The notes below the pieces were generated by a model. That model was not told the origin of the DNA, made no database searches, and worked only from the letters and a program-made list of their open reading frames with translations. Made by a program: the position numbers and the translations under genes. 64,000 bases of DNA from Carpediemonas membranifera (taxonomy: Eukaryota; Fornicata). Of this stretch, positions 49,102-59,837 are shown one piece after another. The stretch is taken from positions 606,656 through 670,655 of the forward strand of contig JAHDYR010000011.1 of NCBI GenBank assembly GCA_019828565.1, in the 5' to 3' direction. Position 1 is the first letter of the stretch. Each line of letters starts with the position of its first letter.

Positions 49102-50123
49102 CAAGTTATATTTCTGAAAACCGAATACACGGTGATACTGTTATCTATTAGCTCCAGTAGGGACCCAGGCCAGGTTTTGTACACCCTACCCGCTTGCCTC
49201 GGAATTCGGACATGCCGAAATTCTGAAATTCGGGTCCAACCGCCCATTTTTGACGTATGAGATCAGTATCCCATGCCAAACCTCAGGACGGCATTCGTGT
49301 ACCTTGTCCTGCCATATATCCATTAGATAACCACCCACTTTCCTTTCACAATGTGCACTTTATGCTCGCAACGAGACTGAAATGAGGATCTGAAGAATAG
49401 AAAGAATACTGGCGGATTTGAAGATGCAGACACATGAATATCACTAAGAAACATCAGTTGGCGGGCGCAGAGCATCAGTCAAGTACCAATTATCTCTAAA
49501 CAACATCAATCATCATAAGTCCATCATGATCATACGATATGAACTATAAATGAACTACAGATCAGTATATATGATTTGAGAGTACCAGGCATGGCCAAAA
49601 TACCGCAATACTCGTCCTTTGATCCACGTGACCTCCATCTTGGTCGGTATCCAGAGAACCTCCGTCAGACGCTTGCAACGGAACATTTAGGGGGTGCATC
49701 CTGAATGGGGCCAGATTTGAGGGACCCTTGGTCTGACATGTCATGACCGAGTACTCTAGGGGCCTCCACAGTGCGTCCCGAGGTACGTTAGAGCACCACA
49801 GACCTTCCCCCAAAAGCTGACTCCTGGACCCCTTGGCCGGAGCTCGCCAAAACGTGAAAATCGGCGATGATTTCTCCGTATAACGTCATAGGGGGTTATA
49901 TGGGGCTCTTTTCAGCCGCAGATAACGTCTCTTGGCCATATTAAATTTGCGAAAGGCCCCGGCTCGCTGGCCGGACGATTTAATCAGCATCGGCGAGAAT
50001 GGACGTGTGGGTAGGGCTAGGGGTGTGATGACGGCTGGTGGTAGTCACGGTGTGAGTGCTTACAAGCCGCAGGCGATATACATAAACTTTTAGTAACCAT
50101 TTAACGTCTCTTGGCGATATACG
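48936..50123. other. intergenic, A+T-rich, no gene recognised
   Basis: 1.19 kb between the divergent genes at 48935 (minus) and 50124 (plus). Apart from the inverted repeat and short GAATTC/GAAATTC-type repeats near 49200, nothing is identified. ORFs are short and unconvincing. Confidence 0.5.
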
Positions 50124-51844
50124 ATGCTAGACTTGTTCACTTGGCTGGAAGAAGCCACTGAGTTCGATAAGAAGGAGCTAATGACCAAGATCAATGCAGC
50201 TGCAAGCGCTAAAGGCAAATGCGACGTCCTTCGCGCGCTTTTTGCTGCCTAGGCGCGATTTACTCGCTACTGTGATCAAGGAACGTACGTTACTGAGCGA
50301 AATTGTTTACACAGGTGTTAATCTCAAGCGTATTGCCACGTTCTTCCGCCTCACGCGCCAGGAGACGGAAGATATGAAGAAGGACCTTAAGGCGCAGTTT
50401 ATGGCGACGATGAAATTGAATGAGGGTGAAAGGGTCACAGGGGAACACAAGAAAACACTGAAGCAGGTCCTCGGCGGGGATACCTTCACGCACCTGTACG
50501 ACGGCGAGGTGGAGAGCGCGCGTATTCGGGTGAAGAAGAGCATTCGTGAGGCTAGAATGAAGACAAACGCTAGGCTTGAGTGTGAACTCGCGAAGGAGGA
50601 GGACGAGGACATCAGGGATTGTACTCGGGTTCAGATGATGAAGCTGGCCGATGAGGAAGACCGAAAGGAGTTGGAAAAGGAGATGGAATACACGCGCGAG
50701 TCCAAGTATGACGTGGTATGGGAGCGAGTGTACGATGAGATCTGCGGTACTCGTCGTGTGCGGGCCCGCAAGGATAACGCCCCCTGTCCCGGCGAGGATC
50801 ACGCCGACCACGTGCTTCAGCGCTATCTCTGGGCCGACCAGATCGATACTCAGGCGCTTACTGGCGAGAAGACGTTGACCACGAGACTCCCTGCTGAAGC
50901 TCGAGTCGTACGTCGCGTGACAGCCAGTCTGATCTCTGCTCAGAAGACGGAGATCCAATCTCTCAAGGAGCAGGTCGAGCGGCTGAAGAAGCAGGTGACT
51001 GACGAGAGAAGAGACCACTTTCTTGAGTGCAGGCGTATCCATCATGAGCATGACGTTGGGTACCTTGCTTCCTGCGATGTTTCGTTCGCCGCCAGCCCCA
51101 TCCCGCCACAGTCTGGCACGCTCTCCAGGACTTCCTGCCCCCGACGCGCTACGAACGAGCCCGAGGCCTCCATGTCTGTGAAGCGCAAGGCCCTCATCAT
51201 CACGCCCGAGAAGGCCAGGCCTGAGGACTCGGAGGAGGAGTCAGATGAGGAGCAGGAGGAGGCGAAGGAGAAGAGGGGTGAGGCAGAAGAGGAGGCGGTG
51301 AACACATGCGACGCCTGCATCCAGACTGAGCCGGAGACTCAGACTCGCATCACCTCTGAGGCCGCGGTGCAGACGTGCATCAACGCGGAGGCTCTCACGG
51401 CTGGCTGTACCGCGATTCATGTCAAGAGTGACGGCAACTGCGTTGCATATTGTCTCCAAGCCATTGAGTTGGGTGGCCGAGTTGATGGCGACTTCGAAAA
51501 AGTGGCAGCGTGGCCTCTGCCAGTCAGTGAAGGCCAAGTACTGGTCTAAGAAGAATGTCACGGAGCGTAGTCTGAGAGATCCGGACTCCGGCTACTATAA
51601 CTCGAACGCCATCCGAGTCTGGGCGAGGAAGCAGAAGCGGAACATCCTTGTTGTCCAGTCATACGACGGATACAACGGCATGCAAGGCATCTCAGCCATC
51701 TTATACCTGTTTGATGGCACCACCATGCTTGCACCTGATGCAGACTTGTGGGGATTGACAGATAATTTCGCTATTGTCATCGAAGGCGATCCGGCTCACG
51801 CCACGCTGTACCAGAAGAAGTGCGAGGTCGTTGAGATTGAATAA
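50124..51844 (+). CDS. OTU-like cysteine protease with long coiled-coil N-terminus; two frameshifts
   Basis: ATG 50124 (MLDLFTWLEEATEFDKKEL) opens a frame that is lost in a T5 run (50239-50243) and resumes at LPRRDLLATVIKERT. A long charged helical region and a coiled coil (~IQSLKEQVERLKKQV) follow, then an acidic stretch and a Cys/Thr-Gln-Thr region (PETQTRI, a possible dynein light chain site). The C-terminal domain begins HVKSDGNCVAYCLQ, matching the OTU active-site Asp-Gly-Asn-Cys. After an A5 run (51497-51501) the frame changes and continues QRGLCQSVKAKYW...ILVVQSYDG...DPAHATLYQKK, with a candidate catalytic His near the end. OTU proteins remove ubiquitin; activity here depends on whether the frame breaks are real. 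Confidence 0.65.
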
Positions 51845-51959
51845 AGATTTGGATATGCCCGTGTAGCCAGCGGTTCATGACCTGCAGCAGACATTTGGAC
51901 GTACAGCGGGATACCACATCAATTAGGTCACTTGCGGGCTAAGATTGTCGTTGTCGATC

Positions 51960-54133
51960 GTCATTCACCGGAGGAGCAGGCCAGAGTCACTTGCCATCTG
52001 GCGCATCATGAGGAGATATTGGAATGTGTTGATGTGTTTATTGACTAAATGAGCTGGAATTAGGCGGGTTTGATGTTGCTTACATGTTCTGTGGCATGCC
52101 TGATGTCCAAAGATGTATTTTGGCACAGTGATGTTGTTTAGTGTGCTCATAGCTGACCGCGTAGTTATCTGACTTCAATGTGTCGTGTTGGTGCCAAGAA
52201 ATCGATGGTAGCTCGCACGTTTGAGGTAGTTGCTTGTTGCATCGATGCAACGCACTTTAAGGATTAAAAAGCTGTACCCCATAGCCGTTTCCTAAGGCCA
52301 AATGCGGCCCTCTCTAGCGTATATACACGCGTGTATTGGGACTAGATGCAGTGTTGTGGCATGCCCGGTTTAGCTGAATCCACAAATGTGGATCGGCTCT
52401 GGCTGCCGTATAGGTGGCCATGCTTTGGACTTATGGCTGGAGACTGATACAATTGGCAGGTAGTTGACTGGTACGTGCTCATATGGACAACCGACGGCCA
52501 TTCACTGGCAGGGCTCGCTTCGCAACAGACAGGCGCTCCCTGGGGCTTGGGGCTGTGCATGAGCTTAGACAATAATCGTGGGTCAGTCTGACACCTGTAT
52601 GGACATCAACGCGGTCGTAAGCATGCTTCACCTTGTTTTGCCGCAGTTTATGGACGAAATGGATGTCTTCACAGGAAAGCACTCATCCTCTGAGCATTTG
52701 CGGTATCTCATGACAATGCTCGCCGCAGTCGATGTTCTTCGGGGATCCTCGCAATCCATAAGAGGCGAGCGCCACGGAAGGGCATACTCCAAGACTATTC
52801 ACACCGAGTTCTTGCGGTCCTTCCTTTTGTTGGAGCGGGAAGTGCTCAACGAGGATCCAGAAGCGCTAGAGAAGATGGATGCATTGTATTCGGGCGATCG
52901 CGAGGAAACAATGAAGATTGTCGAAGTGCACGACGGAGAAGAGGATGAGCCACCCGTAACCAGCGCATCAAGCTCGCATAAGACAAAGAAGGCCCACAAG
53001 CGTCGGCTACTTTCGGCAAGGAAGACCCAGAAGCTAACTTTTCCGTCAGAGATTGTCCATCCCGATGATGCTGCCTTGCCGGTGGAGAGAAGTGCGTTCC
53101 TCCAGAAGTATCTCAAGACGATCAAAGCTAGATTGCCTTCACTAGAGAGGTCAGTCGAGCGTGTGAATCGGCTGGGGGACATGCAAACTTCCCTGGCGTC
53201 ACTCAACCATATTGCCGACAGCCTCTCTGAAGAGAACCTCACGGTGATGCGTATTTACGTTGCGTATAACCTAACTCTGTATGACTATATAGCGAAGGAT
53301 AAGTTTACTGTGGACCCGATAATTGCTCCAACAGCTGAACTGACTAAGATGGCCGAAAAACAACGCAGCGAGTTCATCAGCCGTAACCAGAGTTACTGCA
53401 CAACCCGCACTCGCAGGACTAACAAGTCAAGCTTCTATAATGATGTACAGAAACATGCCACGAATATGGGTGTGAAGAGCATAGAACGAAGCCACATCAT
53501 CATCGGCATGATGTTGCTGACATACGCCGACTTCGGCAAGTTCCTGGAGGCTGGTTTGATTCCCAGGGACACGGGTGATGCGAGAGAGTTGGCAAACATG
53601 GTCTTGGAGAGCTTCTTCATGGCATATAACAGCGAGGGAGGAACGCGTGCAGCACTCATGCAGGAACTGAAGGATGGAGTAACTGACACAGACAGGCTAT
53701 CGATGATGGAGCAAATGTTTGCGCTTTCTGTGGAGACGAACTCCCTGACGTATGTCAAGCCATCGCCCGAGACGGAATGTGAAGAGAGAAGTGGGTCTGG
53801 CAAGCGGAAAGGCAACGTGACGGAGTCAGGCGATGATGATGGGAAGCGAGCACAGTTGGAGTAAAGAAGAATCAGTCAAATTTAAAGATAAGAGTGCAGT
53901 GCGGAGGAACACTCTCATTCTCCGAATTGTTGTTCATGCGAAAGAGGATGTATTTGTGGAACTCGGAGTCACTAATGCGATCTTCACTCAGAGCCTTGAA
54001 CCATATGCTAAACTCATTCGAGAATGTCGCCAAAACATAGGAACACCATCGATCGAAGAGGGAAGCCTCGAAGTCGAAGGAAGCATGGATATAGGTTGCC
54101 AAGTCTTTCTTTCCGACTCGTAGGCCAACCTTC
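51960..54133 (+). repeat. D/X segment copy 2 (2,174 bp)
   Basis: Nearly identical to 36729-38902. It holds the upstream block (to 52497), the uORF, gene X (52599-53864) and the 3' part of the minus-strand 187-aa gene. It is cut at CCAACCTTC, after which the next D block (copy 4) begins at 54140. Confidence 0.9.
52599..53864 (+). CDS. gene X copy 2, unknown 421-aa protein
   Basis: Same protein as at 37368, with no visible residue difference. The near identity of the two copies, upstream block included, points to recent duplication or gene conversion. Confidence 0.65.
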   Translation: MDINAVVSMLHLVLPQFMDEMDVFTGKHSSSEHLRYLMTMLAAVDVLRGSSQSIRGERHGRAYSKTIHTEFLRSFLLLEREVLNEDPEALEKMDALYSGDREETMKIVEVHDGEEDEPPVTSASSSHKTKKAHKRRLLSARKTQKLTFPSEIVHPDDAALPVERSAFLQKYLKTIKARLPSLERSVERVNRLGDMQTSLASLNHIADSLSEENLTVMRIYVAYNLTLYDYIAKDKFTVDPIIAPTAELTKMAEKQRSEFISRNQSYCTTRTRRTNKSSFYNDVQKHATNMGVKSIERSHIIIGMMLLTYADFGKFLEAGLIPRDTGDARELANMVLESFFMAYNSEGGTRAALMQELKDGVTDTDRLSMMEQMFALSVETNSLTYVKPSPETECEERSGSGKRKGNVTESGDDDGKRAQLE

Positions 54134-54135
54134 AT
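53872..54135 (-). pseudogene. 3' fragment of the 187-aa gene
   Basis: Matches the C-terminal ~85 codons of the gene at 38641-39204 (VGLRVGKKDLATYIHASFDF...), with one Ala/Ser difference. The N-terminal half is missing because the duplicated segment ends here. Confidence 0.8.
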
Positions 54136-54139
54136 GTGT

Positions 54140-55328
54140 AGACTTCTGCATTGTCATTCACCGGAGGAGCAGGCCAGAGTCACTTGCCATCTGGCGCATC
54201 ATGAGGAGATATTGGAATGTGTTGATGTGTTTATTGACTAAATGAGCTGGAATTAGGCGGGTTTGATGTTGCTTACATGTTCTGTGGCATGCCTGATGTC
54301 CAAAAGATGTATTTTGGCACAGTGATGTTGTTTAGTGTGCTCATAGCTGACCGCGTAGTTATCTGACTTCAATGTGTCGTGTTGGTGCCAAGAAATCGAT
54401 GGTAGCTCGCACGTTTGAGGTAGTTGCTTGTTGCATCGATGCAACGCACTTTAAGGATTAAAAAGCTGTACCCCATAGCCGTTTCCTAAGGCCAAATGCG
54501 GCCCTCTCTAGCGTATATACACGCGTGTATTGGGACTAGATGCAGTGTTGTGGCATGCCCGGTTTAGCTGAATCCACAAATGTGGATCGGCTCTGGCTGC
54601 CGTATAGGTGGCCATGCTTTGGACTTATGGCTGGAGACTGATACAATTGGCAGGTAGTTGACTGCTACGTGCTATGGACAACCGACGGTATGCCTGTCTG
54701 GGCATCAGCGCTGTCGTTCAGGCCAATCCACGTTTGTGGATCCGTGCAGTTTATGGTTTCTCGGCCTCCATGCAACAGCCCTGCCTCACCATCGGTATCC
54801 ACGTGTACTGCGGCAAGAACAGCTTCACCCAGGGCGAGGATAACGTCCGCCAGGGTCAGCGCCGCTCCGTCATCGGCATGTCCGCCTGGTACGTCGAAGA
54901 GCAGGGCCACCTTGAGACCGTCAACCGTCCCGTCGAGACCATCGCCCGCTTGGCGAGTAAGCGCTACACTACCGCTTCACCAGCCCTCCAAGGCAGCGTT
55001 CTGGACCTGCGTCATCTCCGGCGAACTGGAATGATCCAAAGTAACGGTGTAGTGTTCTTTCTGGCAGCTAATTGTGCATAAGCGAATGCTTTGTGGTCAT
55101 TTATTGCTCTTTGGCGCAGCAACGCCCACAACTCTTTGGGATACTGTTCTTTTGGTGTTGATGTTGTTATTGATGTTGATTTCTCCGCTTTTCGCTGCTT
55201 TGCGTTGTAATTGCAATGTTTTCTAGTACATTCCGCGCATCAGATCATTGCTACAACCTGAACTCGCCATTTTGGCGTTGCAATGAAACTATCCCCTAAA
55301 GTGCACACTAAATGAAATCAGAACAATT
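54140..55328 (+). repeat. D block copy 4 and Y segment copy 2
   Basis: Corresponds to 40138-40169 plus 46293-47455, here without element B, giving an empty site at 54167-54170 (GAGC). It includes ORF Y copy 2 and its downstream tail (GCAGCAACGCCC...). Confidence 0.88.
54674..55081 (+). CDS. gene Y copy 2, unknown 135-aa protein
   Basis: Same as at 46799 with Gln for Leu in FSASMQQPC and Leu for Met in FFLAANCA. Starts with MDNRR from the D block. Confidence 0.5.
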   Translation: MDNRRYACLGISAVVQANPRLWIRAVYGFSASMQQPCLTIGIHVYCGKNSFTQGEDNVRQGQRRSVIGMSAWYVEEQGHLETVNRPVETIARLASKRYTTASPALQGSVLDLRHLRRTGMIQSNGVVFFLAANCA

Positions 55329-55336
55329 CGGGGCAA

Positions 55337-57693
55337 GTGGCGGCATTCATGCAGCTGAATATCTGCTTAGCTTGCCTTACTAGTCACCCTGATATGGCTG
55401 ATGTGACGGGCCTGTTGATGAAAGCCACATGGCCGTGCACTTTAGGGCATAAGACCGAAGAAGATCTCAGAATGAGTAACGCATCATTTCAACTATCCAC
55501 TGTGACAGATGACGCTGTGATCGAGTTCTTGGACAATAGCACCTTGAAGGAGATCGTTTCAGCAATTCTCGACGAATTCTTGCGGAAGAACAGACAAGGA
55601 GCTTTCACTTGTGACTCCAAAGAACAATGCAAGCGTTGTCTGATTCAGTTCTTGTCGCGTACAGCTAGAGCGACAAAGGGCGTAGAAATGCCGCTTCGAA
55701 AGGCGATTGTTGATGAGGATTGGCAAAAACTACACGCGCAACGAGCTAGCAACATCATGTGCGTGTGACGCGAAGGGATATCAGGGACGAAGCGCTCCCA
55801 CTGTACAAGGCGATGTCAACGATTTTGGCCGTCGATCTTGGCATCAATAAGTTTTCTCGCCTCAGAAAGGTGTTCCTTGACTTGGCAGATAACATGGGGT
55901 TGAGGACGGCCCTTGAAGCCTATACACCACCTGCTGTCCAGAGTCTTGATAGCTTGGGATATGACATAGTTTCAAGAGGAAATGAAGTGTGTGTTACAGC
56001 GCACGCCCACGCTCATCCATGATATGATGGCGTTCACGCCTGAGCACAAGGATGTGACTGGTCATGATGGTGTTACGACACAGTCACTGCAGATGAACTG
56101 TGCTGCCGGATTCTCACAGGCAGTTTCCGTCACGAATGTGTTCTACGTACCTGTGAAAGTTTCTGACAATGAAGATGACAGCGCCCGGCTGCCTGATCTC
56201 TACATGAGATTGCAGCACCTTGAGTGCGCCTATGTGTATCACCACGAGAAGCTTGGAAATGGCGCTGGTCGAGTGTTCGTCTGCCACGAGAATGCAGAGA
56301 CACTCAGTCGGGCAAAAGGAGATCTGTACGGATTTGAAGTTTTCAGCTGTTGATATCTGTGCCAGAAAAGAGCGCATTGTTGTCAAATCTGTGACTTATG
56401 ACCCACTCGCGCTTGTTAAGTTTTTGCCTGCAGCATCCTTCACGGATTGAACGCGATATTAAGGCTTACAAAAAGGCTTTGATGGGCTCTGTTGTTGCCG
56501 ATGATTCCAGAGAGCAAACGATAGATTTGATCGTCTGGTTTGATGGATATCGAGCTGATGCTACGGCAGTGAAGTTCAGACTATTTGACAGGACAGGGTG
56601 TGTTCTACCACAGCGAATAACTCCTCCCATGACTCTTCTCATGTATCAAGGGTCTGAGAAGTTCTTACCGGATTTCTTTGGCACGATCGAGCGCCTGCTT
56701 CGCTCATTGGTTGATGTGCCGCTTCCTTCTGGCGTGAGTCACTACAGGCCAGCTAGTAGAATCATCGTGCGACTCCTTGGTCTTAGCGGTGATCACAAGG
56801 CTCTTCAAATTGTCTCAGGTGTGAAGCGGGGTGGCTATTACCGCTCACCATTCTCCTCTCTTAACATGTTCTACGTCGCAACCGATCCATTTAAGGACAG
56901 GTGTAATCGTTTGACACTACGCGACACTGTCAGCTTGCGTTTCAACGGGCTTACCCCTGACACACAGCGTTTTGGGCAGGCAGACGGACGCAATATCGAT
57001 ATGTGTTGTTTCAGTCGCCTGACGTCTAGTGGTATCCATGAAATCCAGCCAATGTTCGCGGGGACCTTGCTTATTCCGCCAGTCATGCATATAAGCCATT
57101 ATTTGATGAAGGATCTTTGGATTGTCCTTGGATTGATCAAGAAAAGCTGTGCAGGTTCCAATGTTTACACATTAGACAAGATTGAGGCCGACTTTAAGAG
57201 GACCACGGGTTGCAACGAGCAGAGGTGGAATCGGCGGAAGCTGGCCACTCTCGTGAATGATCACATTGATGGATTTGACAGCACCCTTCGCTCATTTATT
57301 TTCCTGATTGGAAAGCTTCAGGCCCTTTATTACTCATCGGATCACGTCACCGATGCCACAATCGCATTTCATCATGCAGCATCCCTTGCAGCGTTTATGT
57401 TCTTCCATCAACTCACGCTCCACAGTAAGCGCGATAAGAACAAGACGACTCGTTCCGACGAGTACCGGTTGACATATCAACCCAAGTTTACTGGATCTCT
57501 CTACCTGAATGCCGTCGTGTCTGTTCTTCCTGTAGTTCACAGTCAACTTCGTATTGGACTTAGGTTCCTTCTTGAGGAGTACTTCGAGCGCGATTTTCTG
57601 TTGAATGCACAGGTTAGGCAAGAGAAGCATCGCGCTTGGCTTCTGGGTTTTATTATCCAGAAGATCAGCATCAACCGGATCATTTCCAGGTAA
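55337..57693 (+). pseudogene. large unknown gene (~780 codons) broken by about four frameshifts
   Basis: Protein-like sequence continues across frames: 55337-55768, then ~55759-55985, ~55985-56340, ~56340-56420 and 56420-57693. The last frame alone gives over 400 codons. It contains IDLIVWFDGYRADATAVKF, GVKRGGYYRSPFSSLNMFY and a helical C-terminus (ITFHH-like, LAAFMFFHQLTLHSKRDK). The order of a DG-containing strand, a GP-like loop and a late helical region recalls tnp2-type transposases, but no catalytic triad is secured. One of the breaks is in a T5 run and another in a GTGTGT stretch. It starts directly after the Y segment, so the duplication may have cut its promoter. Confidence 0.45.
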
Positions 57694-58400
57694 GGTAAGA
57701 AGATATATATTAAGGTAGGGGGTGTTTTTTAGCCTGCGGGATTTGCGGTCAGGCGCCTTCGGTGAGCTCTGACACTACGCCCCTGTAGTGCTATCGTACC
57801 TTACTTCACGTAAGCACTTTTGTCTTTCAACTCCGACTCCTTCATATCAAAAAGTCCGCTAGAAATCACGATCGAAAATTTCCCAAAAATGCTTTTACGA
57901 ACGAACCAGAGGACGTCAGATGTTCTAGTAAAAAGCATTGTGCACTAGACATGCCAGTGTTTATCGGCACCGGATGGATTTTTTATAAAAATTATTATTC
58001 GCGATTATAGAACTTTTTGCGCTCACCTCTCGGGATTTTGGAATAGCTGAGCTAAGCCACTATCATGTAAAATCGTAATAACTGTATAGCTACATATGCT
58101 ACATGAGTGAGTCATCGATCGGGCTCTCAATCTCGAGATATGGAAAAAAATCTAAACGAAAGAATCTCCTCAGCGACCAGTACACCACGAGCGGAGTCCG
58201 CGGGGGGTCGCAGGGGGGCAGAGAGAGTGACGGAGGCGTAGAGAGGTGTAGCGTAGCGGAGGGCGGGAGGAGCGTAGCGACGAGCGCCCGGAGCGAAGCG
58301 AAGCCGAACGAAGCCGGAGGAACGAACGGAGCCCCCCCGTCTTCAATTCCGGGGGGGTGCAGGGGGGCAGAGGGAGGCGCAGCCGACCGTAGCCCCCGCT
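57690..58400 (+). repeat. 0.7-kb duplicated segment, copy 1
   Basis: Matches 58695-59401. It begins at GGTAAGGTAAG, overlapping the stop codon of the preceding gene, and ends AGCCCCCGCT. The first half is A+T-rich with short hairpins (CACTAC-gcccct-GTAGTG). The second half is low-complexity G-rich (GGGGGGTCGCAGGGGGGCAG). The ORF inside it (58103-58618) is low-complexity and not convincing. Confidence 0.85.
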
Positions 58401-58694
58401 CTACCCATTCTATGTACGTTAATCATTTACATGTGGCCACTGCCACTCTGATACTTGTAGTTCTTACGATGAAAGCTTGTCCGCCCTTCCTTCTTCGGTG
58501 TGATGCATCCTTTCAGCTTCTTCTGGTGCTGCTTTTGAGGGTCGTCGTCACTGTCAGAGTAGATGATGAACTTGGTAGAGCGGGGGCGGCCGAGCTTGCG
58601 GGCAGGGGGAGGGGCTGACTCTCTCAGGTGAGATGGGGATGGGGCTGCTCTCGTAGAGCGGGTAAGGTAAGTTATAGTAAGGTTTCAAGGTAAG
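58401..58694. other. unique spacer between the 0.7-kb copies
   Basis: About 290 bp. It ends in degenerate GGTAA repeats (GGTAAGGTAAG..., ~58660-58700) that lead into copy 2. No gene. Confidence 0.5.
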
Positions 58695-59401
58695 GTAAGG
58701 TAAGAAGATATATATTAAGGTAGGGGGTGTTTTTTAGCCTGCGGGATTTGCGGTCAGGCGCCTTCGGTGAACTCTGACACTACGCCCCTGTAGTGCTATC
58801 GTACCTTACTTCACGTAAGCACTTTTGTCTTTCAACTCCGACTCCTTCATATCAAAAAGTCCGCTAGAAATCACGATCGAAAATTTCCCAAAAATGCTTT
58901 TACGAACGAACCAGAGGACGTCAGATGTTCTAGTAAAAAGCATTGTGCACTAGACATGCCAGTGTTTATCGGCACCGGATGGATTTTTTATAAAAATTAT
59001 TATTCGCGATTATAGAACTTTTTGCGCTCACCTCTCGGGATTTTGGAATAGCTGAGCTAAGCCACTATCATGTAAAATCGTAATAACTGTATAGCTACAT
59101 ATGCTACATGAGTGAGTCATCGATCGGGCTCTCAATCTCGAGATATGGAAAAAAATCTAAACGAAAGAATCTCCTCAGCGACCAGTACACCACGAGCGGA
59201 GTCCGCGGGGGGTCGCAGGGGGGCAGAGAGAGTGACGGAGGCGTAGAGAGGTGTAGCGTAGCGGAGGGCGGGAGGAGCGTAGCGACGAGCGCCCGGAGCG
59301 AAGCGAAGCCGAACGAAGCCGGAGGAATGAGCAGAGCCCCGTCTTCAATTCCGGGGGGTGCAGGGGGGCAGAGGGAGGCGCAGCCGACCGTAGCCCCCGC
59401 T
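58695..59401 (+). repeat. 0.7-kb duplicated segment, copy 2
   Basis: Same as 57690-58400 at an offset of 1005 bp, with a few indels in the G-rich part. Confidence 0.85.
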
Positions 59402-59461
59402 ATGACAGGTCTGTGTGTGTCCCGCTTTTCGGAGATCTCCGAAAGTGAATTCGGGTCAACT

Positions 59462-59720
59462 CAGTACGAGTCGAGGAGCAGTACCCAGAGACTGCCACTA
59501 TACATGCAGGCACTGTACGGCCTCTAGCCGTGATGTATGCAGAATCAGTGCGATCGGGCGCGGGCCTCGATTTCCCGATTTTCATGAGCCTCATGAAATT
59601 TCGACGGCCAGTACGAGTCGAGGAGCAGTAGCCAGAGACTGCCACTGTACATGCAGGCACTGTACGGCCTCTAGCCGTGATATATGCAGAATCGGGGCGA
59701 TCGGGCGCGGGCCTCGATTA
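59462..59720 (+). repeat. 147-bp tandem duplication
   Basis: CAGTACGAGTCGAGGAGCAG begins at 59462 and again at 59609. Both copies contain CACTGTACGGCCTCTAGCC and GATCGGGCGCGGGCCTCGAT. The second copy ends earlier, at about 59720. Confidence 0.8.
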
Positions 59721-59837
59721 CTTTGACGAAGTTTCGATTTTTTCGGAATGGCATGTAAGAAAAAAAATCGAAACTTGCAGTTTATGTCATTTTCGTGTGT
59801 CCATTGGACACACATTTGAGTGTCGGCGTTGAGTGTG

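Noticed and set aside
58660-58700. GGTAA repeats as telomere
   Set aside because: Short, degenerate and internal; satellite DNA follows on the right.
58103-59527. ORFs in the 0.7-kb duplicated segments
   Set aside because: Low-complexity, G-rich translation with indels between copies; no sign of coding constraint.
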